Below, one piece after another: positions 42,537-51,245 of a DNA stretch of 64,000 nt. Source of the DNA: Phascolarctobacterium faecium DSM 14760 (GTDB lineage: Bacteria; Bacillota; Negativicutes; Acidaminococcales; Acidaminococcaceae); assembly GCF_003269275.1 (NCBI RefSeq), contig NZ_QLTS01000008.1, forward strand, positions 46,598-110,597, written 5' to 3'. The notes beneath the pieces were generated by a model that ran no database searches, was not told the origin of the DNA, and was given only the letters and a program-made list of their open reading frames with translations. Positions within the stretch are counted from its first letter, which is position 1; every line of letters begins with the position of its first letter. A program made the position numbers and the translations under genes.

Positions 42537-44096
42537 TCAGTTTTTATTGCCCAGCTGCTCCAGCATGGTAGCAACGCTGAACGGTTTATTTTCCAGTAAG
42601 GCATCTATGCGCATAGTAATCAACGGATGCTGGCTAAGTCTGCGTGCTGTGATAAGTGCCGCCCGCAATGCTGGTGTAAGCTGTTCGTGTCCCCATTCTT
42701 CAAGAATGATAGAAGCAGCGCCGCGCGGCCAATCGTAAATAGAGGTCAAAGCGGCTGTGACTATAGGAACTCCGGTACCAGGGTGCGTTTCCAGGTATTT
42801 CAGCGGGATCAAAAGCGCTGTTTCTGATTGTGTATAGGTATTGATGTTTTTTTCGATAAAAGTCAATACTTTCTGGGGACGTTCATCGTTTTCAAAGCCT
42901 AGAAGATAAGGAAACAAAGCACTTTCCAGAGGGTGCTGCTTAAGATAATCGAAAAGACGTTCCCATATATCAATATCCAGTTCAAAGGCAAATTCAGCAG
43001 TAGTGTAATTTACGCTGCCATCTTCTTTGAATAATTGTGCTTGCACTTCCTCATACCAGTCGCGGCTGTAAATCAGTTTTTCACAGCGGCTTACCAGTTC
43101 GTGGCTGGCGTTAGAAGGTAATGCTGCCCAGTTGCTGTCGGTGATAAGCTTTTGCAGTCCAATGGAAATGTTTATTATTCCAATCAGGTCAGCAGGAGTT
43201 TTATCATATCGTTCAGCATGGCGCAGAAGCTCGCTGATCAGAGTCTTAGAATCGATACCGCTGATATCAATATAAGTTGGATCACTGTTTCCAATATAGT
43301 AACGGTCAAGCATCATAATAAAATTATTAATGATCAAAAGACAGCCACGGTAAGTTTTATAGTCCAGCTGCTCTTTATGCAAATGGTGTAATAACTGTCC
43401 CTTACGCATTACTACCAGACAAATCGGAGCATAATCGATTTCGATTTCACAACCGTGCCGAAGCAGCCAAATTTCTTCTTCTTCTGTAGTGCATTCAAGA
43501 TCATAGAGGGTGAATATACGTCCCCAGCCTCTGGTAGAGCGAACAAGTTCCCATAGCTCGTCCTGTGGTGCAATATTATTGATACGGTAGGCAAAGGTAA
43601 GGAAAAAAGTGAATTCTTCACAGCGGCAAAGATCGACTAAATCATCCCAAAGGTTTTCGGAATGTTCTTTGCGCAGCTTCTCCAGTCCAAAGACTGCTAA
43701 GATGACGATTGCATATTTAACAAGCTCACGTTTATGCGCTGTATACAGCCAGTCTTCGGCTAAAGCAAGCAGTGGTTCGGGAACTTCGTCTTCTGACAGC
43801 AGTTCTACAAGCGGATCACAAACACTGACACATAAAATTTTTATCAATGCTTCTTCAAGAACCGCTTTTGCAGTAGCAGAAGGTTCATCAGCATAAGCCA
43901 GCAGCATACTGCAGACGGCTTCAGCACCTGGCAAGTCAGGCGGCATTTCGGCAGTATATATATAGGCATCATCGCTTCCTAATGGCCGTGGTAATGACGG
44001 AGTCGGATCATCTATCAAGGCACCTCCTTGATAGATGCCATTTTCATCTAGCTGATCCATTACATAAGCAAAAATACTGTGTTCATTTTTATCCAT
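42537..44096 (-). CDS. Uncharacterised helical protein
   Basis: 519 residues, acidic, no signal peptide or membrane helix, and no motif I recognise. It begins MDKNEHSIFAYVMDQLDENGIYQ, has a proline stretch (DDPTPSLPRPLG) and then mostly amphipathic helices of 15-25 residues, giving a HEAT/ARM-like impression without a clear repeat. The last third (YDWPRGAASIILEEWG, LRAALITARRLSQHPLITMRI) is the most regular. The start at 44096 was preferred over 44105 for spacing from AAGGG. It is a single-gene unit upstream of the alcohol dehydrogenase, with a terminator between. Function unknown. Confidence 0.7.
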   Translation of the reverse strand: MDKNEHSIFAYVMDQLDENGIYQGGALIDDPTPSLPRPLGSDDAYIYTAEMPPDLPGAEAVCSMLLAYADEPSATAKAVLEEALIKILCVSVCDPLVELLSEDEVPEPLLALAEDWLYTAHKRELVKYAIVILAVFGLEKLRKEHSENLWDDLVDLCRCEEFTFFLTFAYRINNIAPQDELWELVRSTRGWGRIFTLYDLECTTEEEEIWLLRHGCEIEIDYAPICLVVMRKGQLLHHLHKEQLDYKTYRGCLLIINNFIMMLDRYYIGNSDPTYIDISGIDSKTLISELLRHAERYDKTPADLIGIINISIGLQKLITDSNWAALPSNASHELVSRCEKLIYSRDWYEEVQAQLFKEDGSVNYTTAEFAFELDIDIWERLFDYLKQHPLESALFPYLLGFENDERPQKVLTFIEKNINTYTQSETALLIPLKYLETHPGTGVPIVTAALTSIYDWPRGAASIILEEWGHEQLTPALRAALITARRLSQHPLITMRIDALLENKPFSVATMLEQLGNKN

Positions 44097-44160
44097 AAAG
44101 TTCATCCCTTAATTTTAAAATTATGCCTATTATACCATATAAGGCTATTCTTGACAGAAA

Positions 44161-44188
44161 AAAATACCCTGCCTGAGCAGGGTATTTT
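44161..44188 (-). terminator. Terminator after the alcohol dehydrogenase
   Basis: AAAATACCCTGC, CTGA loop, GCAGGGTATTTT, 10 bases past the minus-strand stop. Confidence 0.9.
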
Positions 44189-44198
44189 GCTGTTTATT

Positions 44199-45368
44199 TT
44201 AGAATGTTACGGGTTCACCGTAATAAGCACAGGTCAGAACCTTCTTCATACCTTCAGCATCAATTTTTCTCGGATTAGAACCAGTGCAGGGATCCAATAC
44301 TGCATTGGCGGCGATTTCATCTATATGTTGTTTGAATAATTCTTCGCTGACGCCGTTTTCTTTATAGGTTTGGGCGATACCAAGTTTTTTGTTCAATTCT
44401 TTGATTGAATCGATAAGTGCATCAGTCAGCTGTTTATCTGTATTACCGGTAAGTCCCAGCATACGCGCTATAGTTGCATATCTGTCAGCACAAACTTTGG
44501 CATTATATTGGATAACAGACGGTAGCAGGATCGCATTACAGCAGCCGTGCGGGATATCGAACATCGCACCGGTTTTATGGGCCAGGCTGTGGGCTATACC
44601 TAAAAGTGCATTCGAGAAAGCCATCCCAGCCAGGCATTGAGCAATATGCATTTTGCCTCGTGCATTTTTATCACCATAATAGCTGTCAATCAAACTGTCA
44701 TAAATATCACTAATAGCTTTAAGTGCCAGCGGGTCAGAGAAATCGCTGCGTGCAGACGCGACATAAGCTTCGATTGCATGGGTCAAAGCATCCATACCTG
44801 TATGAGCAGTCAAAGTTTTCGGCATGGTCAGAGGGATATCGGTATCCAAAATAGCAATATCCGGCGTGATTTCAAAATCTGCCAGCGGATATTTTATATT
44901 AGTAGAGTAATCAGTAATGACCGAGAATGCAGTTACTTCTGTTGCCGTACCGCTTGTAGAAGGAATTGCTACGAAAATAGCCTTATTCCTGAGTTTGGGT
45001 ATATTGAAAGGTTTCTTGATTTCTTCAAAGGTTGCTTCGGGGTGCTCGTAAAAGACCCACATGGCTTTCGCCGCATCTATAGGTGAACCGCCGCCGATAG
45101 CGACGATAACGTCAGGAAGGAATTTGCGCATGGCTGCGGCACCTTTAAAGACGGTCTCGATAGACGGATCTGGTTCGATGCCTTCGAAAAGCTGGGTTTC
45201 CACACCGATTTCATGCAGGATATCTTCGACCTTCTGCAAAAAACCGCCCCGTTTCATAGAACTGCCACCGGTGAGGATCATTGCCTTTTTGTAGCCTTTC
45301 AGATTTTTTAATTCGTCGATTGCACCCGAGCCATAATAAATGTCACGTGGTAAAGTAAATCGTGCCAT
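44199..45368 (-). CDS. Iron-containing alcohol dehydrogenase
   Basis: 389-residue group-III alcohol dehydrogenase. The nucleotide site is VIVAIGGGSPIDAAKAM and IPSTSGTATEVT; the metal ligands are in DALTHAIEAYV (Asp/His), GIAHSLAHKTGAMFDIPHGCCNAILLP (two His). Resembles clostridial butanol/propanol and 1,3-propanediol dehydrogenases reducing aldehydes with NAD(P)H. Coenzyme choice is not certain. Begins MARFTLPRDIYYGSGAI after GGAGG; a clear promoter lies upstream and a terminator downstream, so it is transcribed alone. Confidence 0.9.
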   Translation of the reverse strand: MARFTLPRDIYYGSGAIDELKNLKGYKKAMILTGGSSMKRGGFLQKVEDILHEIGVETQLFEGIEPDPSIETVFKGAAAMRKFLPDVIVAIGGGSPIDAAKAMWVFYEHPEATFEEIKKPFNIPKLRNKAIFVAIPSTSGTATEVTAFSVITDYSTNIKYPLADFEITPDIAILDTDIPLTMPKTLTAHTGMDALTHAIEAYVASARSDFSDPLALKAISDIYDSLIDSYYGDKNARGKMHIAQCLAGMAFSNALLGIAHSLAHKTGAMFDIPHGCCNAILLPSVIQYNAKVCADRYATIARMLGLTGNTDKQLTDALIDSIKELNKKLGIAQTYKENGVSEELFKQHIDEIAANAVLDPCTGSNPRKIDAEGMKKVLTCAYYGEPVTF

Positions 45369-45407
45369 AGCTTGACACCTCCTAAAATAATTTGCCTTGA
45401 TACTTTC

Positions 45408-45435
45408 ATTATAACATTTTAACTAAATTCTACAA
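45408..45435 (-). promoter_or_regulatory. Alcohol dehydrogenase promoter
   Basis: Minus strand TTGTAG (45430-45435), 16-base spacer, TATAAT (45408-45413). Confidence 0.75.
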
Positions 45436-45513
45436 GGTTAGTAGGAATATAAAAAGTTAAATAATTGTAAATTTAAGGAAACATTTAGTAAATGGAGTTG
45501 GGAACCCAAATGG

Positions 45514-46254
45514 CTATAAATTGAGGAAAGTTTTAAAACTTTGAATAAAGTGCCGTGATACGGGAATTTCCTTTTCCAGGCAGTTTTCAACGGTCAGTAT
45601 ATAAGTGTCATTGAACCAGGGAATGATTTCGCGCACTTTATTCATATTGACAATATAGCTTTTGTGAGTTCTCAAAAAACCGCAGGGACATAGTTTTTCT
45701 TCCAAAGTTTTTAAAGGCAGGTTTGATTCCAGAATACCTTTATTGGTATAGATCAGTATTTTTTTACTGGTATCTGTTTTGATAAGATAAATTTCTTCTT
45801 TGGGATTAAAGACTAAAAGTTTATTGTTGTTCCAAATAGAGAGCTTGATAGGAAAATTACAGCGGGATGGCAACTGCTGCTGAGATTGATTCTGCAAAAC
45901 TTTTTGCAATTTTATAACAGTTGCCTGCAGGCGTGTCTTAGTATAGGGCTTAAGAATGTAATCGAAAGCTTCAAGTTCGAAGGCTCGTACTGCGAATTGA
46001 TCGAAGCCTGTGGAAAAAATTATTTTCGGAGGGTTGGGCAAAGTTTTAAGTTTCTCGCCAACGGCCAGTCCGTCTAATACTGGCATTTCAATATCTAAAA
46101 AAACAGCGTCAGCAGTATTGTTTGAAAAATAATCAAGTACTGCCTCTCCATGTTCACATTCAGCAATGATCTCCAAATTGCTGTTAGTTTCCAGTAAGGC
46201 TCGCAGTTCTTGGCGGGACGGAAATTCATCATCTGCGATAACTATTTTTAGCAT
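45514..46254 (-). CDS. LytTR-family response regulator (LytT-like)
   Basis: 246 residues. Receiver domain 1-120 begins MLKIVIADDEFPSRQELRALL, with the phosphorylated Asp in AVFLDIEMPVLDG and Lys in YILKPYTKTRL. The LytTR DNA-binding domain occupies about 140-246 (EEIYLIKTDTSKKILIYT, GFLRTHKSYIVNMNKVREI). The frame is open to 46308, but the ATG at 46254 follows GAGGAGG and matches homologues. The start lies two bases after the kinase stop, so the pair is cotranscribed. Most likely target: the divergent symporter operon at 48148, as in other LytS/LytT-transporter loci. Confidence 0.9.
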   Translation of the reverse strand: MLKIVIADDEFPSRQELRALLETNSNLEIIAECEHGEAVLDYFSNNTADAVFLDIEMPVLDGLAVGEKLKTLPNPPKIIFSTGFDQFAVRAFELEAFDYILKPYTKTRLQATVIKLQKVLQNQSQQQLPSRCNFPIKLSIWNNNKLLVFNPKEEIYLIKTDTSKKILIYTNKGILESNLPLKTLEEKLCPCGFLRTHKSYIVNMNKVREIIPWFNDTYILTVENCLEKEIPVSRHFIQSFKTFLNL

Positions 46255-46255
46255 T

Positions 46256-47884
46256 TCAATCCTCCTCTTGCTTTGGTATTTTAAAACTGACGGTAGTACC
46301 TGTACCATATGTACTGTCTATATGAAGACCGTTGTCCGGGCCGTAAATTGCCATTAGACGTTTATGTATATTAGTCAGGCCAATGGATTTACGGCCAGGG
46401 ATATCAAGAAGCAGCGAAGCCAGTTTTGCTTCAGGAATGCCAATGCCATCGTCATGCACGGATATAAAAAAATATTCTGTATCTTGGCTGACTGTTATAG
46501 TGATAGTGCCGCCATCTAATTTTGACCGTAGACCATGTTTGACAGAATTTTCAATTATTGGCTGTAAAATCAGGGCTGGAACCTTAAAAAAGGCTGTGTC
46601 ATCAATTTCATAATTTATTTTTAGTTTGTCGCCGAAACGTGCTATTTCAATATTAATATAGGCATTGATGTGCTGCAGTTCCTGCCGCAGGGAAATTAAT
46701 GTATTTGGATCAGCAAGGTTTTGGCGGTAATAATCAGCCAGATAATTGATAAGTTTTTTTGCTGTCTGAGGCTGTACGCTGCAATAATAGCTGATCGTAT
46801 TTAGGGCATTGAATAAAAAATGCGGATTGATCTGTGCCTGTAGAGCTTTTATTTCAGCATTGGCCAGCAGTTTAGTACGTTCTTTGATCTGATTGATTTC
46901 GATATGCGTAGAAAGCATTGTTGCGATACCTTCAGCCAGCTTTGTTTCAAAGGCAGTCATTTTTTCTGCAACTATATGTCCCACACAAAGATAACCAATC
47001 GTGGCAGTATCGTTTGCCAGCGGCAAAGCCTGATAAGAAGTAAGTACAGTAAGCTTTTTATTGTTCAGGCAAAATTTTTCTGATAGCAGTGTTTCCAGGT
47101 CTCTCTGCAGGTAGTCAAGAAATGGCTGTTCTTGTTCACAGGCTGCGCAGCCAAGCAGCTGATAGTTAGAGGTAATACAGACAACGTCAAAGGATTTGAC
47201 GTTTTGCAGGATGCTTTCCGTAATTTTTTGGGCGGCATTTTGATCGAAACCATTCTGCAAAATAGAAATTGAACTATTAGTAACATTCAGTGCAATTTTT
47301 GCCGCCAGCCCTTCAAGAATATCCTTCTGTTTATAACTGTCCATGATAAGACCGATAAAACAACCGGTACCTAAAGCTGTCGTGATCATTACCTGGAGAG
47401 CACAATCTTCAATTGATGGTGTAAATGTGTGGGGATAACAAAATAAGGCGAGTAAAATGATATGGCTGGAAGCGAAAATAAAACTTACGCCGATAGCGTG
47501 AGGCAGCAGTTCTTTTTTTTGTTTGAACCAGTGTGATAAAAGTCCTGCCAGTAGCCCTTCTACTAGGAAAAAGCAGCCGCTCACGAGAGCAGCTTTGGTA
47601 TGGATAAACAAAACATAGTGAACAGAGATGAGCAGACTTGTACAGAAACCGATTAAAGGACCGCTGACTAGACCAGCTACGATAATAAAGATGGAACTGG
47701 TGTTGATAAGCCAGCTTTCGCCATATAAAGACCAGTAAGTATTGAGGATGCCTAGCAACGAAAAAACGCAATAATATGTAGCTTGTTTTTTAACGAATAA
47801 TTTTGTTGAAATAAGGTTGTTTGAAAAAACGCGGTTCGGCTGCAGATAAAGAAAATAATTAAAAATACTGCTAGTCCAAACCAT
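46256..47884 (-). CDS. LytS-family sensor histidine kinase, N-terminus apparently frameshifted
   Basis: 542 residues in the intact frame. Membrane domain of the 5TMR-LYT type (about 1-200: LYLQPNRVFSNN, GLVSGPLIGFCTSLLISVHYV), a GAF-like domain (210-330), HisK_5 with phospho-His in LQAQINPHFLFNALNTISYY, and an ATPase with LILQPIIENSVKHG and HDDGIGI. Upstream, an ATG at 47919 with AAGGAG at 6 bases starts a typical first membrane helix (MLNFLYQTMSHLWFGLAVFL), but in another frame that later stops. One extra T near 47850 would join them. The internal ATG at 47884 has no ribosome site. The break may be a mutation or a sequencing error. Confidence 0.82.
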   Translation of the reverse strand: MVWTSSIFNYFLYLQPNRVFSNNLISTKLFVKKQATYYCVFSLLGILNTYWSLYGESWLINTSSIFIIVAGLVSGPLIGFCTSLLISVHYVLFIHTKAALVSGCFFLVEGLLAGLLSHWFKQKKELLPHAIGVSFIFASSHIILLALFCYPHTFTPSIEDCALQVMITTALGTGCFIGLIMDSYKQKDILEGLAAKIALNVTNSSISILQNGFDQNAAQKITESILQNVKSFDVVCITSNYQLLGCAACEQEQPFLDYLQRDLETLLSEKFCLNNKKLTVLTSYQALPLANDTATIGYLCVGHIVAEKMTAFETKLAEGIATMLSTHIEINQIKERTKLLANAEIKALQAQINPHFLFNALNTISYYCSVQPQTAKKLINYLADYYRQNLADPNTLISLRQELQHINAYINIEIARFGDKLKINYEIDDTAFFKVPALILQPIIENSVKHGLRSKLDGGTITITVSQDTEYFFISVHDDGIGIPEAKLASLLLDIPGRKSIGLTNIHKRLMAIYGPDNGLHIDSTYGTGTTVSFKIPKQEED

Positions 47885-47973
47885 AAATGACTCATTGTTT
47901 GGTAAAGAAAGTTCAGCATGAATTGCTCCTTATAAAGGCAAAATCATGCATCTTATTGCAGATTTTGTCATCT

Positions 47974-48075
47974 TGAGTTCATTTTTATCCTAAAAGTTGC
48001 ATTTTATGTTATTTTAAATTTAGGAAATTGGTTGAATTTATCAGATTAAGTTCATTATATAAAAATTTAGTTATA
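47974..48075. promoter_or_regulatory. Intergenic region with candidate promoter and LytTR sites before the symporter
   Basis: A plausible promoter is TTGAAT (48032-48037), 18 bases, TATATA (48056-48061). TAAGTTCAT (48047-48055) fits the LytTR half-site pattern fully, TTAGTTATA (48067-48075) partly, starts 20 bases apart; TGAGTTCAT lies at 47974-47982. These are candidate sites for the adjacent LytT. Low confidence. Confidence 0.4.
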
Positions 48076-48147
48076 CATACAAGAAATGCATCCATTCTAT
48101 TATGGAAGGGGGATAGTAGCTAATAAGCGCGAAAGGAGAAATTTATT

Positions 48148-49608
48148 ATGGATTTGAAAACGTGTCTTTATGTTGGGTTTGCTCTTTATACGATATTTGT
48201 TATTTATGTGGGTTTTATTGGCTCTAAAAAAATAAAAGGGTTAAGTGATTTTGCGGTTGCCAGCGAAAGTATGGGACCGATATCATTAGGATTGGCTTTT
48301 GCCGCCTCTTTCTTTAGTGCTGCTACTTTTCTGGGGTATGTCGGATACGCTTACGCCTGGGGGGCTTCCGCTTTATGGATATTTTTAGCTATTTTTGGCG
48401 GGTCTACATTAGGGTTTATCGTTATTGCAAAAGGTGTGCGTGACAGTAACACTAAAATTAAAGCTTTATCATTGCCGGACTGGCTGGGAGAAATGTATAA
48501 AAGTGACTTTTTGAGGGCGTTGGTTTCTATTATCGTTATGATTCAGATGTTTTATGTGGCTGGTCAATTATCGGCAGGCGGTACGCTTTTATCAGGCCTT
48601 TTGGATATTGATTACAGTACTGCCGTTATTGCGGTAACTGTAGTTACTATTGTTTATGTCACTTTAGGTGGTTTGTTTGCGGATGTTTATACAAGTATTG
48701 GTCAGACTTGTTTGATGATGTTTGCTGGTGTGATTGTTTTCTTGTCAGGATTCTTTTTCTTCAAGGGCGGCATTACAGAAGTCAGTACGATCATTGCTGC
48801 GCGTGATCCACTGTTGACTGCGGTCATTAATCCTAAATCATTACATATGTACAGCTACGCTACTGTTTTCGGTGTTATTTTGATTGAATTTGCTTTTTCT
48901 GGACAACCGCAGCTGCTGACAAAAATTTTAGCATTAAAAGATCCTAAAGATATGAAAAAAATGATCTGGACTTGGATTGTTGCCTCATTCTGCTGTATGT
49001 TGGTAATTTTTGGCGGTTTGTATATGCTGGCACTGAATCCTGATCTGCAGCAGCCTGACTATGCGGTAGTAGAATATGTCAGAGCTTATTTTCATCCCAT
49101 TATCAGCACGCTGCTTGCGGTTTCGATTGTAGCGGCATTGATGTCGACAGCCTGTGGTCTGCTTTTGGTTATGACAACCTGTATTGCTAATGATCTTTTT
49201 ATTAAAACGTTGGTTAAACGTAAAATCATAAATATTCCGCAGGAAAAAGCTCAGAGGATCGCATTTATGATGACGAAGATATTGCCGGCAGTTTTTGGGA
49301 TTATTTGTGTTTTGATGACACTGCATCCACCGCAATTTATGGGAGTCATGGTCTGGATTGGCATTTCTGGTGTCGCTTCAGCTACATTAGCACCGATGCT
49401 GATTGCTATTATCTGGCCTGAACGTATTAATGCTACTGCCGCTATCTGGGGAGCGATTGCAGGAGAAGCAACTTACATGGTTGTTTATCTGTTTACTAAT
49501 ATTGAAAAAAGCGTTATGGCAGCCGGTGCCTGGGGGTTGATCGTCAGTTTTGCGGTAATGTGGCTACTGTCTTCTAATAAAAAGAAACAGCGAATAACAG
49601 AAATGTGA
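48148..49608 (+). CDS. Sodium:solute symporter family transporter
   Basis: 486-residue inner-membrane carrier with about 13 helices of the SSS family. Typical parts are GLSDFAVASESMGPISLGLAFAASFFSAATFLG at helix 1-2, GGLFADVYTSIGQTCLMMFAG and GQPQLLTKILALKDPKDMKK. Closest in feel to the pantothenate/acetate/proline branches; substrate not deducible. It heads a transcript with a 30-residue membrane peptide and an asparaginase, hinting at asparagine or aspartate uptake (inference), and diverges from lytS/lytT, which may induce it. RBS AAAGGAG. Confidence 0.87.
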   Translation: MDLKTCLYVGFALYTIFVIYVGFIGSKKIKGLSDFAVASESMGPISLGLAFAASFFSAATFLGYVGYAYAWGASALWIFLAIFGGSTLGFIVIAKGVRDSNTKIKALSLPDWLGEMYKSDFLRALVSIIVMIQMFYVAGQLSAGGTLLSGLLDIDYSTAVIAVTVVTIVYVTLGGLFADVYTSIGQTCLMMFAGVIVFLSGFFFFKGGITEVSTIIAARDPLLTAVINPKSLHMYSYATVFGVILIEFAFSGQPQLLTKILALKDPKDMKKMIWTWIVASFCCMLVIFGGLYMLALNPDLQQPDYAVVEYVRAYFHPIISTLLAVSIVAALMSTACGLLLVMTTCIANDLFIKTLVKRKIINIPQEKAQRIAFMMTKILPAVFGIICVLMTLHPPQFMGVMVWIGISGVASATLAPMLIAIIWPERINATAAIWGAIAGEATYMVVYLFTNIEKSVMAAGAWGLIVSFAVMWLLSSNKKKQRITEM

Positions 49609-49633
49609 TCAAAAGTAAAGGATGTGATGAAAA

Positions 49634-49726
49634 ATGTTGTGGGCAAGTCCGATGCTAACAGTTTGGGCCGTAGGTTGTGTATTGACACTTATAGTTTCAT
49701 ATATCCTTTTAGAAAAATGGTATTGA
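49634..49726 (+). CDS. Small single-helix membrane peptide accompanying the symporter
   Basis: A 30-codon gene beginning MLWASPMLTVWAVGCVLTL and ending in EKWY. It is almost entirely one hydrophobic helix with a charged C-terminus. It lies 25 bases after the symporter stop and 11 before the asparaginase, with AAAGGA upstream. Similar tiny proteins accompany SSS transporters (symporter small accessory proteins). No independent evidence of translation. Confidence 0.65.
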   Translation: MLWASPMLTVWAVGCVLTLIVSYILLEKWY

Positions 49727-49737
49727 GGCAGGTGTAA

Positions 49738-50730
49738 ATGATGAGGAAACCAAAAGTCGTAATTCTGGGAACTGGTGGAACTATTGCCGGTAAAGCAGGC
49801 TCTAATACAGAAATGACAGGCTATCAGGCTGGTGAAATAGGTATTCAGACCTTGATAAATGCTGTTCCGGAAATGCTTGAAGTTGCGGATGTAACTGGTG
49901 AACAGTTCTGCAATATCGGCAGTTTTGATATGATTGATGATATCTGGCTGAGATTAAGCCGTAGGGTCAGTGAACTTCTGCAACAGCCGGAAGTCGATGG
50001 TATTGTTATTACACATGGTACAGATACGCTGGAAGAAACAGCATATTTTCTAAATTTAACTGTTAAAAGTGAGAAACCGGTGGTTTTAGTTGGCGCTATG
50101 CGTCCGGCAACAGCGATGAGTGCCGATGGTCCTGTCAATCTGCTGAATGCAGTTGCTTTAGCCGGTTCGCAAGAGGCGGTTGGTAAGGGCGTATTGATTG
50201 CAATGAATGATCAAATTAATGGGGCTCGTGATGCAACTAAAACCAATACTACACATGTGGAAACATTTAAATCGTGGGAACTGGGATATTTAGGCTATTT
50301 TCAAAATGGGAAACCTATTTTCTATAAAGCAAGTCTGCGTCGGCATACGGCAGCAGCTGAGTTTGATATCAGTAAAGTAACTGCTCTGCCGCGAGTTGAT
50401 ATCGTCTATCTGCACGTAAACTGTGATGATATTTTAGTAAGAGCGGCAGTTTCGGCTGGGGCGCTGGGAATAGTTATTGCAGCCTTTGGTCACGGGAATC
50501 TGCATATCAATATAAAGCCTGCCCTGATCAAGATTGCTCGAAGTGGTATTCCTGTAGTACGCAGTACGAGGGTCGGTAATGGTATCGTAAGCCGGAGTGC
50601 AAACGATACTGATAACAAATTTATAGCTGCGGACAGTCTTAATCCGCAGAAAGCCAGAATACTTCTGCAATTGGCGCTGCTTAGAACGAAAAGTCCAGAG
50701 GAAATTCAAAGAATGTTTGATGAATATTAA
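49738..50730 (+). CDS. L-asparaginase (type II-like, cytosolic)
   Basis: 330-residue asparaginase hydrolysing asparagine to aspartate and ammonia. Both catalytic threonine motifs are present: ILGTGGTIAGKAG (residues 9-21) and GIVITHGTDTLEETAYFL (Thr-Asp pair near 96). VGAMRPATAMSADGPVNL and GHGNLH are also typical. No signal peptide, so it acts inside the cell. The ATG at 49738 is followed by another at 49741; either could start. Last gene of the symporter operon, supporting the idea that imported asparagine yields aspartate for fumarate/succinate metabolism (inference). Confidence 0.92.
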   Translation: MMRKPKVVILGTGGTIAGKAGSNTEMTGYQAGEIGIQTLINAVPEMLEVADVTGEQFCNIGSFDMIDDIWLRLSRRVSELLQQPEVDGIVITHGTDTLEETAYFLNLTVKSEKPVVLVGAMRPATAMSADGPVNLLNAVALAGSQEAVGKGVLIAMNDQINGARDATKTNTTHVETFKSWELGYLGYFQNGKPIFYKASLRRHTAAAEFDISKVTALPRVDIVYLHVNCDDILVRAAVSAGALGIVIAAFGHGNLHINIKPALIKIARSGIPVVRSTRVGNGIVSRSANDTDNKFIAADSLNPQKARILLQLALLRTKSPEEIQRMFDEY

Positions 50731-50741
50731 GGAATAATAGT

Positions 50742-50773
50742 AAAACACCGCTTGTTTAAACAAGCGGTGTTTT
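50742..50773 (+). terminator. Terminator of the symporter-asparaginase operon
   Basis: A perfect palindrome: AAAACACCGCTTG, TTTAAA loop, CAAGCGGTGTTTT. Confidence 0.92.
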
Positions 50774-50804
50774 CTTTGTATCAGAAGAAATAAATCTTTT
50801 GAAT

Positions 50805-50870
50805 AAGCGCAGCGTCAGTTGCCGTCCGCTCGATGCGGACGAGCGCTTGACAGGGGGGACTACTTGATGA
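50805..50870. repeat. GC-rich palindromic element, possible interspersed repeat
   Basis: A compact GC-rich island in AT-rich DNA. CGTCCGC (50823-50829) pairs with GCGGACG (50835-50841) around TCGAT, and outside it GTCAG (50814-50818) pairs with TTGAC (50847-50851). GGGGGGACTAC follows. The layout (hairpin next to a conserved GTAG/GGAC-like end) resembles REP-type palindromic repeats. No second copy was seen in this window. Confidence 0.4.
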
Positions 50871-50964
50871 TAAAATAAAAATAATAGGAATATTTATCAA
50901 AACAATTATATAAACAAATAAGTAAAATTCTAAATAGTTGTATAAAACAATAAATATATAAGAT

Positions 50965-51106
50965 CAGGTGCAGTAATGCTTAATAGAGAAACAGGTGTAA
51001 AACCTGTGCTGTCCCGCAGCTGTAATGCAGAGTTAGTCTTAAAATGTCACTGGGAAACTGGGAAGGCAAGACGAGCGATGAAGCAGAGCCAGAAGAACTG
51101 CCTGAT
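50965..51106 (+). ncRNA. Cobalamin riboswitch
   Basis: Core elements in order: AGGTGC, TTAATAGAGAA, GGTGTAAAACCTGTGCTGTCCCGC, the CTGTAATGC segment, GTCACTGGGAAACTGGGAAGGC and the B12 box GAGCGATGAAGCAGAGCCAGAAGAACTGCCT. It precedes a terminator and the TonB receptor gene, so cobalamin should repress that gene. Confidence 0.95.
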
Positions 51107-51154
51107 TTTGACGCTATAAAATTCCTGCGATTGATGGGATTGCGCAATTATTTG

Positions 51155-51190
51155 ACGCCTTTCTGTATTTATATGCAGAAGAGCGTTTTA
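51155..51190 (+). terminator. Expression-platform terminator of the cobalamin riboswitch
   Basis: ACGCCTTTCTG (51155-51165) pairs with CAGAAGAGCGT (51175-51185, one mismatch, one G-T) followed by TTTATTTTG, between the aptamer and the receptor gene. Confidence 0.75.
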
Positions 51191-51245
51191 TTTTGTTTCA
51201 AGGGCAAAAGCTTTTGAATAAATGTAGAAATAATATGGGAAATGG

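Noticed and set aside
44199..45368. Iron alcohol dehydrogenase as part of a 1,2-propanediol or microcompartment cluster
   Set aside because: It has its own promoter and terminator, and no shell protein, diol dehydratase or aldehyde dehydrogenase gene is nearby.
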